Of a DNA stretch of 64,000 nucleotides, positions 45,728 through 56,588 are shown piece by piece (within the stretch, counting starts at the first letter, position 1; every line of letters starts with the position of its first letter). Under the pieces are notes generated by a model. That model had not been told where the DNA came from. It made no database searches and saw only the letters and a program-made list of their open reading frames with translations. The position numbers and the translations under genes were made by a program. This DNA comes from Mixophyes australis (Eukaryota > Chordata > Amphibia > Anura > Limnodynastidae): positions 296,079,565 to 296,143,564 of the forward strand of contig JAVHZZ010000003.1 in assembly GCA_036250195.1 (NCBI GenBank), in the 5' to 3' direction.

Positions 45728-46519
45728 TATCTTTGGATTGCACCATATTCTGTAATTTTGCCCCTACAGTGCCCCAGGCTGTTGCCAGGTCAAGGTGTGG
45801 CTTGGGCTGGCACTGCTTGAAGTCTTATTAACTATTTACACCACTATACACAATACCTGCTTCTGGGCAGAGTTGGGGCACAGGCATAAGCTCTTCACAT
45901 CACAAAACAGTGATTATGATAAAGTGCTGTCTTTTTGGAATTTAAGACGTGACCTTTATAGTTGTTTTGCTTTCAGTACAACAAATTCAGCTCTCATTTT
46001 AATATTTTCTACTTTCTCATATCCATGGACCATGCTTCTGTATCGTACATCATAGACAGATTTAATTGAAATATTTTCTGTATGCAAGGGCAGCCTGATG
46101 AATGAACAGCATAAGTGTATTGGTCTCATAGGAGCTTGTTGTTTCAAATGTTATGCAGTGTGAAAACGCGTTAAAAGAATATAACATGTCCAAGGTAAAC
46201 AGAGGTAACGGACACAATGCCGTTTGCAAGCCATGGAATGAATACTATTAACCAAAATACAGTTACGCTCCAAAGAACCAAAAGAAATGCACAGGAAAAA
46301 AGACAACCGATATAAATGAGTGGGGGAAGTTTAACTCTTATAACTGTATTGAGGATTGTGACCTGGAGTACAGTTTATTGTAACACCCTACCAACTATAC
46401 GTTGTGTCAATAATTAGGTAAGGTGGACGTGAAGAATACTAGTCTATATACATCTAAAGTGCATCCATTAGCTACACTGTGGAGACAAGCCCCACAGGGA
46501 AACCAAAATAATGAGAACA

Positions 46520-46589
46520 CAGCCTATCAATTCACTTGGAATCAGTGACCGTGTATCAAGTAATTGGCTTCCAGTGAATTGATAGGCTG
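46520..46589. repeat. 70-bp inverted repeat with perfect 17-bp arms
   Basis: CAGCCTATCAATTCACT at the left is mirrored by AGTGAATTGATAGGCTG at the right. It may be the core of a short MITE. Confidence 0.9.
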
Positions 46590-47250
46590 CATTTTCATCA
46601 AACAGTGGTTCAGCCCATAAAACACCTTATATGTAGACAGGTGCTGAAAGTGGACACTAGATTATAAAAAAAAAAAAAAAAAAACTGCAAAACCGCTACA
46701 GTGTCACATTATTTTATACCTTTATATACAACTGGCCAGTGAGTAACAGTTTTACAGAAACCTAAAATTATGATTAATTGGATCCATTTTAAAAAGTCTC
46801 AGAGTTGAAATTAAGCCTTCCCTTCTATTAAGATGTATTAAGCGATCATACTTGCCCTTTGGGTGGGATTTCCCAAGGGGGAGGAATAGAAAGTAGGCAA
46901 GTGTAGGCATGTAACAACACGATTAAAGTCATCACTGCCCACTCTCCATTGTGCAATGCCTTGGCTTGTGTCATCACACAGCAGGGGCATAATGTGATAA
47001 TCAGCTCAGCGATTGGGCGGGGGTCCTGAATGGTAACTTAATGGTACTCAGAGTCCAGGAAACAGGAATTTCTTAGACATTTTAGGAAAGTATGCAAGTT
47101 TGTAACCTGCACACAAAAATGTGGGGTACAAACATGTCAAACGAGGGATTATATTGGACAATGGCAATGAACTATAATGGGTGTTAAATGCACTACACCA
47201 TAGTAATCATTAAACATATCTACCACAGTAGTGTCAGGAATTTGCAATCT

Positions 47251-47661
47251 ATGCTGACCAGGGCCGGATTAACCCGAGGTCTAGCTGGGCTATAGCCCAG
47301 GGGCCTCGGGCATCCAGGGGGCCCTTCAAACTCCTCAGCAGCATTATTGATCGGTCGGGGGCGGGGGCGACCCCGGCCCGATCGATGCTGCTGAGTACTG
47401 TCAGTGCAGTCCACGGTCCCGGCGCGCTGTAGTCTGCTTACTGAGGAGATCTCGCGAGAGTTCATGAACTCTCGCGAGATCTCCTCAGTAAGGAGCTTAC
47501 AGCGCGCCGGGACGGAGGACTGCACTGACAGGTAAGTGCTTGGGGGGGGTCCTCGCGGGGGGTGGGGGGGCGGCGGACGGCTCACATTGGGGGCCTCGCG
47601 GGGAATGGAGGGCCCCTTAGCCCAGGGGCCTCCATTCCCTTAATCCGGCCCTGATGCTGAC
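47251..47661. mobile_element. 395-bp hAT-type element with perfect 8-bp target duplication
   Basis: The element proper is 47259-47653. It starts CAGGGCCGGATTAA and ends with the exact mirror TTAATCCGGCCCTG. ATGCTGAC occurs directly on both sides (47251-47258 and 47654-47661), an exact 8-bp duplication as made by hAT transposases. The interior is very GC-rich and largely palindromic, centred on CTCGCGAGAGTTCATGAACT. Second-order mirrored words are TGACAGTGCAGTCC/GGACTGCACTGACA and AGCCCAGGGGCCTC/GAGGCCCCTGGGCT-like ends. It is non-coding, so it was moved in trans. It sits in the 25-kb intron. Confidence 0.95.
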
Positions 47662-50657
47662 ACACTAAACATCCCCAATAAACACAAGAAAAAAAAAAAT
47701 GTGGAAACTTAGGAAAAATTATTAAATATGACAGCCTATTCTGAACTAGTCCAAAAGTACATACAAGATTACATTTCCTACTGAAGTAGTATTGTTGGCT
47801 TAGTGCCTATGGATAGTCGATGGTCTGGCACTGTAGCACCTAACTACAAGTCTTGGAACTGGCATACCAGAGCTGGAGAGGAGTTGAAATTAGAATGGAG
47901 CAGGGTTCCAGGGTTTGGTCCTGGCGCTCAGAGCTACTTAGTTGATCCCACTTTGTGCTAGTTTAACATTTTTAAGTGAAAAGTAAAACTAGACCAATAT
48001 TTATATCCAAGAGCTTAGACAGCTCCATTAAATTACAACTACACTAAATCTAAAAAAAATGCATTTAAATTTCTTAAAAGCTCAAGGACTGGAGCCTGTA
48101 AAAAGGTATCTGGAGCAGCATTGTATAGCAGGTCAAACTGGACCAGGGAATCCCAAGCAGTCTGGTGATGGACCCGAGATTTTGTCTTGGCTCTGGAGTT
48201 CGCCTATAGCCGAATCTAAGCTAAAGGAGACAGTCCTGAGCCGCACTGGCACTACTGTGGACTAAAATTCTAAAGTGCATACATAGGGACTGAAATAAGA
48301 TAATTTACCGTTTTAAAACTGGCTGAAACCTACAACAATAGACAATGGGGATATCATGATCAACCTAAATAAGTGTTTACCAGTGAGTAAATTCATGTAT
48401 ACCTACATACTTTTCACACTAAAAAAAAAAAAAAAGAGGGGAGTGAGTGTAAAAGGATTTGGATCCAGAAGACCGACTTTAGCAGCTCTGCTTTACAGTA
48501 GTGGGGAATACACAATGTATACCCAGAGCTTCTTAATTTCTATATTCATTTGAACAATGAACCAGATGTATTGCAATGAAATCTCACATTAAGCTTTCTG
48601 TGCATCTGGTTGTGGTTATTTATGATTTTACTGGCCGATTCACTGGTCTGAGCTTACAGCATATTTTAAGCCACTAATTATGTTCTAAACATCTGACTAC
48701 AAAACCCAAATCATGTTCATTTTCTGATTGATTGATTTGAAGTATATAGATCATTTCAATGAATTGCAGAGGAGAACTTCTTTAAAAAAATAAATAAAAA
48801 ATAAATAAATTTTACTGTTAATCTTGTATCAACTTCAAAAATTTAGACAGTGGCTAGTTATAAAAACAGCTCCTTTCCTGTGTAACTGGAGTGGACCAGT
48901 CATTTGACTACTCCTTTTTATGCTTTCCATTTTACATCCATTCATCCAAACCCCAGATGGCTCCTTGGCTTCTGAGGTTTTACTGGAAAAAGACAATCTC
49001 CTTTGTCAATTAACTATAAATGATGTTTAGACTGTCTATTGTCCCCACACATTTACTCAAGTGATGAAAGCAGTCGTGCCAAACCTGCATCACTGAAGTG
49101 CATAATTTGTCTGGAGGGAATGATCTTTGTGCATCCAGATCAACTTATCGCATAAAAAGGGACTTAACATTTTTTATTCTCACATTTCTGGGTTTCACAA
49201 TTGGCTAAAATCAGTTCTGATCCTGTCATATTATCTTAAATTTCAGGGGATAGATTTTGATACTCCTCCCTTTCCTCTGGCTGTACCTGCAAGAAAGCAG
49301 TAAGGGTCATCTGGATAGTCCTACATCTAAATCTGTTAGTTCCCAAACAAACTTAAGCGTTCTCTATTCAGCTGTTCATGGACAAAAGAGCAGCAATTTC
49401 ATATATGTCAACAGGATGGGGGAGAATTCATGCCATATCACTACAGGGTAGCACTGAAGATCTGTGATTGGTCACAATATCCTGCAAAAAAAAAATAAAG
49501 TCGGTAAATTGGAACTCTGAATCAGTATGTTGGTTGAAATGTATATATGTAGCAGAACCTGAATATTGAATAAAATGCAGGCTTTATCTAAACTTTGATG
49601 CATGAGTGTAATTTTGAGTTCCACGTAACTTGCACTTTTGCATCAATTCCCGGAGAGGTGGATCAGCAGCATCATTTGAGAGTCCCAAAATGCTGTTGTA
49701 AAGATACGTGCTGATGATCATCAACTACACATATGTTACCTAGTTTTTTTTGTTTTCTTTTTTTCGTTTTTTTAAATATGCACCCCTCCCTCCCAAAATA
49801 AGTAACAGCACCAGTGCAATAGACTTGGCTGGTTACCGTTAAAACAGAAGGACAAGAAATGTAGGGACCCCCTGAAAATGTGGCAACCAGCACCAGGCTG
49901 TGTCAAGATGTCAAGCATGGCTGCTGAACTCGTAAACATGTAACTTGCAACACTCCCTCTAATAGGGGAATCCCATGCTGCAGTTCACCCTGTTGCAAGT
50001 TACATGTTTACAAAGTTCAGCAGCCATGAAACCTGCTCCAGCCTGGTCAGCACATTTATATCCCAAGGGGGATGGGGTCTGCAAAGATGTAGGGCCCTTA
50101 CCCCAGCGGAAAACAGCCTCGTGCTGAATAGCACCAGGGCTCATCCTGGCACCCTTTGAGCAGTGGGCGCCAGGCTAATAGTTTAAAGTGAGAAAAACAT
50201 TAAGTATGGTTGAAAGTCACTGCAAATAATGGCAACCACTGACATGTTGGAACTTTGCTAGGAACAATAATTCATCATCTTATTAAAGAAATCCAGGTCA
50301 GAAGAAAGAAGATTCCAATAGGATTTAGGAAAATAGTAAAGTGGTAAACAGGGGATTTCGGTGAGTATTTATTTTAAGCAAACTAATACAACATTCAGTA
50401 TTGGTTTTGTTTTTTTCTGTTTTACTATTAAGCAAGTTTGTGAAACTACATGTTCCAGCAGTCCATGGGTGTTCGGACACCTTTACTTCCACAAGTTCCA
50501 GCTGGCACTGGTATTACATAATGACAGGGAGTTTATGCTGCGTGTCTCACTGTTATCATCCCAGTCTGGCATAGCCTGGTGCTACTTGCTGCATTTGCCA
50601 GGGGATTCCATGCAGACTGTCCCCCAGCTTTAGTGGCAATCAGACAAGGCTATAGTA
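47662..50657. other. 25-kb intron, no large bounded element
   Basis: Contains the 113-bp inverted repeat at 49916. The span 48590-49090 is repeat-poor and could be conserved non-coding sequence. At 50440-50640 TGTGAAACTACATGTTCCAG resembles fragments of dispersed frog MITEs. Confidence 0.4.
49916..50028. repeat. 113-bp inverted repeat with about 37-bp arms
   Basis: CATGGCTGCTGAACTCGTAA followed by ACATGTAACTTGCAACA at the left is mirrored by TGTTGCAAGTTACATGT and TTACAAAGTTCAGCAGCCAT at the right, with two or three differences. The loop is about 40 nt. It is probably a MITE or the end of one. Confidence 0.9.
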
Positions 50658-51018
50658 CAGGTGCTCAGGGGCGGATTGGCTATAGACCTTACAGGGAATT
50701 TTCCCGGTAGGCTGATGGCCTAATGAGGCCATAGGCTGCTTTTTTTTTTCTTCTTTTTTTTGTCCATTATTTTTTTTCTTTGAATCACCGGGCGCCCGGA
50801 TCTCCTGAGTCCTGGCAACCGGAAACTATGCCGAATGGGGGGGGGGCAAGGGAGGGAGCAAACCCAACCAGTCCGAGATGCTGACTCCGTGGTATAGTTG
50901 GTAGCTGACTTTTCCCTGGGACCAGCCACCTTCCCCCTAGTAGCTGCGAATGCGATACCTCACTCCTCTATGTGTGGCTGCAGAGGTCACATGGGACACG
51001 CACCACAATATTTGTGTG

Positions 51019-51190
51019 TAGGGGGGCTCTAAATGTAATATAATGTTTGTCTAGGGGGCCTCTAAATCTAAATGTAATGTAATGTGTTTGTAGGGGCAAT
51101 CTAAATGTAATGTAATATTTGTCTAGAGGGGCCTCTAAAAGTAACGTAATATTTGTCTAGAGGGGCCTCTAAAAGTAATGTAATGTTTGA
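51019..51190 (+). repeat. Tandem repeat, about 34-bp unit, roughly five copies
   Basis: The unit is close to TTTGTCTAGAGGGGCCTCTA followed by AAAGTAATGTAATG. Copies differ by small changes, and the last two are the most alike. Confidence 0.85.
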
Positions 51191-51192
51191 GC

Positions 51193-51318
51193 GCAGGGGG
51201 GCATATGGCTATATAGTGTGTGTGTGTGTGTGTGTGATGGCAGGGGGAAATATGGCTATGTAATGTGTGGATTTGATGGCAGGGGGGCATATGGCTATGT
51301 AATGTGTGGATGTGACGG
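51193..51318 (+). repeat. Tandem repeat, about 40-bp unit, three copies
   Basis: The unit GCAGGGGGGCATATGGCTAT then GTAATGTGTGGATTTGATG occurs three times. The first copy carries an expanded (GT)n at about 51218-51235. Confidence 0.85.
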
Positions 51319-51328
51319 CATTGGGGCG

Positions 51329-51480
51329 GGGAGGTATGTCCCACTTCACATGAAGGCAGAGCTGCGTGGAACTAACAGTCGTGCACACAGCTTTGCTTGT
51401 GTATTTGTCTAAAATATATCCAATATGATAACCCCCCTGTTTTAAGTGCCCCAGGCCCCCCCCAAGAGCCTTATTCCAGC
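51329..51480 (+). repeat. Module shared with 55098-55273
   Basis: GAGGTATGTCCC, AAGGCAGAGCTGCGTG, GTGCACACAG, TTGTCTAAAAT and CCCCCCAAGAGCCTTA with TCCAG occur in the same order in both places. Confidence 0.85.
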
Positions 51481-52104
51481 TTGGTCATACTTTAGTGGTT
51501 TCCATTCCTGCCTTTTACCTTGCACTGATCCCATTCTCAGATCACTTGAACATATGGCCAGCCCCCATTGCACTGATATCATTAATCCTGCCTCCTTTGC
51601 ATTTAGTATATCACCAGATTTTACTGGTAGTTTGCAGCTCATGATGTCAGGGGGAAATGCATCAGTGCGTGAGGTGCTCATATGCTACTCTTGCAAACTG
51701 AAACATGTTGGCACAATCATTTCTGATCATAGTAGATAAACTTATTAAGCAAAGTAAAATATGTTTCAATGAAAGGAATATTGGAAGGATGTGTTGGTAG
51801 GCAATAAACAAGTTTGAACACAGAGGTATAAACCAGTCGCAGATAATGCAAAAGGATTCATGTATTTGTATAACACAGGACAGGCAGTCTTTCCCCTGCA
51901 TTGCCTTAGTAATGACCCAATGTTTATTAAATCATCACATCTAGGTTTTCCTAAATGTAACTACAACCATATTCTAGTAGTTCTAAATCCCGCCTACTTT
52001 TGTGTTGGCCCCACCTACAGTTGATTTGGTCCCGCCCACACGAGGCCACTTCAAGAATTTTTTCCAGGGCCACTTTAAGTTCCCAATCCGCCCCTGCTGG
52101 TGCT

Positions 52105-52862
52105 ACTTGTTTTAGGGCATAGAGATGCCACGCATGTTTACAATTTATTTAATCATTCTAATTTTAAAACGGAAGCCATCATCAAGTCTACTCCAGCCGC
52201 ACAAGTCAGGGAGGTGACGCAGCACATGAAAGCAGAGGAGGCGTTATTGCAGTGTATTCTGTACCACGTGGTCTCCCTCCTTCCTCTGCGGGCTGCATAC
52301 TGAAGCTTTATAGGCTGCCATTAACATTGATTTAAATGAGTTATTTAATTAATTAGTGGCTAATTAATTTGGTTACTAGATTAAGCACTTGAACTGCATA
52401 CATTTCCAAATAAGTGTGGCAATTTGCCTGTATCACAGTACTAAATCTGATTTTGTGGCTCATATCGTTATTAATTTGTCTGTCATCTAATGATTGGGAG
52501 TTGATCAATTGCTATATATTTGATAAAACTACAATGCCACATAATTTCACTAGTCTGTATTGTTGCTGCACTTTTTAGTGCTATAGAGTTAGAGATATGC
52601 AATTTCATCAGCAGCTGCTTTATAACATTTAACCAGTGTACACTGAAGGTAATTATATGATATATCTGTATTAGCCATAAGTGTTCAATTTTATTGTCAT
52701 TTACGTGATGTTTTCTTAAATTTTTAATTCTTTGGAAGGCGTACTAGTGTGCACTTGTTTGCCCTCATCACTTGTCCATACAGGTAACAAATAGGCGCTA
52801 GTATTCTCTATTTCTATAGGTTTCTAAATTAGTTTTGGGTGGCCCCTGGTGCTCTCAATGAG
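52105..52862. other. Unique-looking intron sequence between two hAT elements
   Basis: Has homeodomain-like AT motifs (TTAATTAATTAGTGGCTAAT near 52344) and no repeat signature. It could be conserved non-coding DNA, but that is inference. Confidence 0.35.
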
Positions 52863-53304
52863 CAGGGGCGGGCTGGGCCATGGGGTCATACACCCCCCAG
52901 GCCAGACAGTTAAATTGAATTTTGGGCCGCCTGGTGGTCCAGTGGTAATGCGATGGAGTCAGCCCCTGCACAGACCACAAAGGCGGTCACATCGCATTGT
53001 GCTCACTGCAGCTGCATTATTCACAGAATATTGTAGTACAATATTCTGTGAATGAATGATGCAGCTGCAGTGAGTACAATGCAATGTGACAGCCCCTGCA
53101 TAGAACGCAAAGGCTGGCTCCATCGCATCTCACTTGTAAGGCAGTAGCTAGATCCCCTTCACCCTGTGACATCGGTAGGTCATGTGACTGATGCAGTCAC
53201 ATGATGCACAGTGCAGAAGCTGCTGGATATAGTCATGTTCCTGTGCTGTCACTGATGGACGAAAAGGTAAGAAGTGGTAAAGTGATGGGGAGGGGGCCAT
53301 GTGT

Positions 53305-53597
53305 GTGTAAAGCATACTTGCCTACTCCTGGAAACTTGTTTCTGGGAGAAGGGGCGTGACTGGGCCCAATTGCGTCATTTTGCCTCCCCCGCAAAACCGT
53401 CATTTACATTGTGGGGCGGGGCCAAAATGACGCGATTGGCCTCGCCCCGCCCGCCTTACAAAATGGCGTGATTCCTAGATTATCTGTGAATTCCGGGATG
53501 TGGGAGAAATGCCAGCTCTCACAGGAGCCCGGGAGACTGACCCGAATTTCGGGAGTCTCCCGGACTTTCCAGGGGAGTTGGCATGTATGGTATAAAG
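53305..53597. mobile_element. 277-bp hAT-type MITE nested in a larger element
   Basis: The element proper is 53313-53589. CATACTTGCCTACTCCTGG at the left is mirrored by CCAGGGGAGTTGGCATGTATG at the right. The flanks GTGTAAAG and GTATAAAG match in 7 of 8 bases. It is the same family as 43220-43513, sharing GGGCGGGGCCAAAA and CGGGAGTCTCCCGGAC. It is younger than its host element, which it interrupts. Confidence 0.88.
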
Positions 53598-54052
53598 TGT
53601 TATGAATCATTTTAACATGGTGTTTTCGAATGATAATGTAGCTTTATTTGAATAAATTAAAGTATTTTCACACCACTGCCTCTATTAGATCTAAATATAA
53701 ACAGACTTATAAGATCTGTATCTGGTACCATTCCTTAGTAATCTACCCAATCATAATAGACTTAATATAACATTTGATTACACAAGAACTAGTGTGGACC
53801 ATTATAATATGATTAGTTAATAGCACATTACCCATGCTGGGCCATATAAGCAGCAACCCCTATACATATTATAAAGTACACAGGAGTTTTTCCATACTGT
53901 CCAGGAAGCGGCAGACAAGTTTAAACCTTAATACACTTTGTATTATACGATTGATTCAGCGCTATCAAAATGTGTGTTTATGTAAAATTTGATAGGTCTG
54001 TACCACCTATAGACCTGCCGCTGCTTTAGTTATACAAAGACAACTGTCTAAA

Positions 54053-54238
54053 GGGGGTATATTTACTAAACTGCAGGTTTGAAAAAGTGGAGATGTTGCC
54101 TATAGCAACCAATCAGATTCTAGTTATCCTTTATATAGTACATTCTACAAAATGACAGCTAGAATCTGGTTGCTATAGCCAACATCTCCACTTTTTCAAA
54201 CCCTCAGTTTAGTAAAACCCTCAGTTTAATATACCCCT
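54053..54238. mobile_element. MITE, GGGGTATATTTACTAAA family, copy c
   Basis: GGGGGTATATTTACTAAACT is mirrored by AGTTTAATATACCCCT. The interior (GATGTTGCCTATAGCAACCA, GTACATTCTACAAAATGACA, GGTTGCTATAGCCAACATCT) is that of copies a, b and d. A short direct duplication, CCCTCAGTTTAGTAAAA / CCCTCAGTTTAATATA, lies at its right end. Confidence 0.87.
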
Positions 54239-54329
54239 AAGTGTAATTCTGTGTGCACAAATATAGTGTATGGAGTATGTTAATATAATGTATGTTACGT
54301 TAATATAATATGTGAGGGAAATGGGGGGG

Positions 54330-54620
54330 GGGGGGGGTTGTCTTAATATAGTGTGGGAGGCAGGCTATTAATTTAATGGTGGACTATGGGTTGAAGCCAA
54401 TTAATAGTGGATGAAGCCAATTATTTAATAGTGGGTGCTATTAATTTGTGGGGTGATGGTAAGGCTATTTAAGTTAATAGTGGGGCCTATTAGTTTAAGG
54501 TGAGTTGACAGGACCTTTAATTTAATACTGGGGTGGTTTGGGGCTATTAATTGAATATGGGGCTGAGTTTGGAGAGAAGTGCTATTTATTAAATGTGAAT
54601 ATGGATTATTTAATGCAGGT
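54330..54620 (+). repeat. Degenerate tandem repeats of GGCTATTAATTTAATAGTGG type
   Basis: Ten or so imperfect units containing CTATTAATTTAA or GCTATT and TAGTGGGG, spaced about 30-50 bp apart. Confidence 0.6.
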
Positions 54621-55097
54621 GATGGTTGTGGAAAATGGTTATATTTATTAAACGAAAATGCTATTTAATTTATTGCTGTGGATGTTTGGTTGAAGGGCAA
54701 TAGGTTTATTTATTAAAAGGGAATACTGTTAATTTAGGTTCAGGCTAGTTGTAGGGAAATAGATCTATTTATCAAATGTGAATAAGATTATGTCAGGGCT
54801 GAAGGGGACCTAATTATAAAACATGGGCGATATATTGATTTAATGCCAGGGATGGTTGAAGCTAAATTTCATGTACCCATTTTTTTTTTTTTACCAAATA
54901 GGGCCTTCAAGGATCCAGAAAAACGATACGAGCAGCAACTGAGCTAAAGACACCAGCAGCCACAGGTGGTGAAAGTGACAAGAACAGGTAGGAGAGACAT
55001 GATAGTCTGCCAACTGTCCTGAATCTGGTGGGGCAGACCCAAATTTGGGAGACTTTCTCACTTGGTCAGGATTTGGTCCGACTACAAAGGACAGTTG

Positions 55098-55273
55098 GGA
55101 GGTATGTCCCGCTTTACACTATACTGCTCGTAAAGGCAGAGCTGCGTGCACCTAACAGTAGTGCACACAGTATTGCCTGTACAGTTGTCTAAAATGATAA
55201 CCATGTTATATCATAGGGGCCATCCTGTCTATAATCCCCTGTGCCCCCCCCCCCCCCAAGAGCCTTAATCCAG
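55098..55273 (+). repeat. Module shared with 51329-51480
   Basis: GGGAGGTATGTCCC, AAAGGCAGAGCTGCGTGCAC, AGTGCACACAG, TTGTCTAAAATGATAACC and CCCCAAGAGCCTTAATCCAG are in the same order as in the neighbouring hAT element. This copy has extra bases around 55200-55240. Confidence 0.85.
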
Positions 55274-55800
55274 TTCTGGGCCAGGGTGTCGGATTGAAAC
55301 CTAGCACTCCTCCTACCAGTACCTCACCTCATTATTTGTTTTAGGTTAACCCTAACACAAAATAACCATATTAGAATATAGGGCGAAGCAAAAACAAGCC
55401 TGTAGCTGGCAAAAACGTCTTTTTTTTTCCAAGTAAAGGGGCTTTTTCCATTTTGAGATATCAGCACCTGTGTTCAGTACTGTAATAGAACATTATATAA
55501 TCTATTTCTATAATATGATATATACCTTATTCTAATCAGCCAGGTATGAAAAAAAATATATATATAAATAAATAAAATGCAATATAAAGCGAGGTTTGTT
55601 CTTTGATGCATTGTTTTCATTATTTAAGATTTATCATTTAAAATAATAAAGCATCGCTGGTTTAAGGAACAATAAAATAGCCTAATTTTATATTGATAAA
55701 TCTATATTGTACCAAAAACCACCCTTTAAGGATGGGCCACTACTTATAGGCCAGTGCTGTGTGCTTGCCCCCCGGGATAAAGTCTGCCAGTCAGCCCCTG

Positions 55801-55999
55801 CCATTAAGTCGGGGAATTTAGGGTGGTCTGAGTAGCATGTGAGTGCTTTTTGTAGTGTTTGACGTGAGGGGCATGAGTGGGAATTTTAGGATGAGTGATG
55901 TGACGATGCAGAGGTAGTTTTGGGGCTTTTTTTGGCCATAACTAAAACGGAGTAATGAACAGCCCTTAGAAGAGTGGAGGCACCTGAAGTGCATCAGGT
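55801..55999. other. Short intron gap
   Basis: No feature is recognised. Confidence 0.4.
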
Positions 56000-56588
56000 T
56001 AGGTACACACTGTAGTGTTTTCGTCCAATAATCGTGCAAATCGGCCGACGTACGACCATTCGGTTGGAAGTCAGGTTAGTGTGTATAGTGACACGATGGT
56101 GGAAAGTCATTACAGATTGTTGGCTCATTTGGTTGGTTGTACGGTTTAATATTTTCCGAACAATAACCCAACGATCATGTAGTGTGTAGACACTCATGCT
56201 CAAATCTCCACAGAGAGCTTACACATTCGGGTTCTTTTCAGCCGATACTAGCAATGCATGTCCTGGTGAATAAATGTACAGAGTGTTGTAGAAGTAATAA
56301 TTTGTTCGTTCTAGAACAGAATGTTTAGTTTCAGAGTCACAGAAGCTAACGAAATTCGTTAGGACACATGGATAGCTACAACAAGGTGGTTTTAACCAGT
56401 GTAACAAGAATGAATGAACAAATATTGTGCCGTTATTCTCTGAAGACGACTAGGAGGACCAGATGGAGAGCACCAATCTGAAGGCAAATGGTGTCAGTGT
56501 ACATGCATGAATCGCCAGACTGATCGGACCTTCAGTCGAAGGTACAATCGTTTGAAGAATTGACCGACGTGTTCTCCGTGTGTACCTA
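56000..56588. mobile_element. 589-bp MITE with TAGGTACACAC ends
   Basis: TAGGTACACACTGTAGTGTT at the left is mirrored by GTGTGTACCTA at the right. Inner words (TTTTCGTCCAATAATCGTGC, CATGAATCGCCAGACTGATC) match the element at 28443-28850. It is longer because of extra internal sequence. Non-coding. The 60-75-codon ORFs here are chance. Confidence 0.78.

Larger units (their letters stand above)
43522..47250. other. 25-kb intron, no large bounded element
   Basis: Holds a G-run at 44317-44331, an A-run at 44877-44898, the hairpin at 46520, and a weak decayed CATACTTGCC-type element near 46849-47100. The 70-codon ORF at 43911-44123 has no recognisable domain and no splice sites that I trust. Confidence 0.4.
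50658..52104. mobile_element. 1.43-kb hAT-type element (CAGGGGCGGATTGG ends)
   Basis: The element proper is 50666-52096. CAGGGGCGGATTGGCTATAG at the left is mirrored by CCAATCCGCCCCTG at the right. The flanks CAGGTGCT (50658-50665) and CTGGTGCT (52097-52104) match in 7 of 8 bases. The inside includes tandem repeats (51019-51190 and 51193-51318) and a 150-bp module shared with the neighbouring element. There is no transposase and it is non-autonomous. In the right arm, GTTGGCCCCACCTACAGTTG and GGTCCCGCCCACACGAGGCC are typical of this frog family, as I recall it. Confidence 0.88.
52863..55800. mobile_element. Probable 2.9-kb hAT-type element with nested insertions
   Basis: CAGGGGCGGGCTGGGCCATG at the left is roughly mirrored by TGCCAGTCAGCCCCTG at the right. 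The flanks TCAATGAG and CCATTAAG agree at only 5 of 8 positions, so the pairing of these ends is likely but not proven. It carries an inner hAT MITE (53313-53589), a TIR-MITE (54053-54238), a degenerate AT-rich tandem array (about 54330-54620), a G-run at 54325-54338, and the module shared with the element to its left. No transposase is recognised. Confidence 0.6.

Noticed and set aside
47220..47585. 121-codon minus-strand Pro/Arg-rich ORF
   Set aside because: It is wholly explained by the GC-rich palindromic hAT element.
51019..51318. Regularly spaced repeats as a CRISPR array
   Set aside because: The repeats are contiguous tandem units without unique spacers, inside a transposon in a vertebrate genome.
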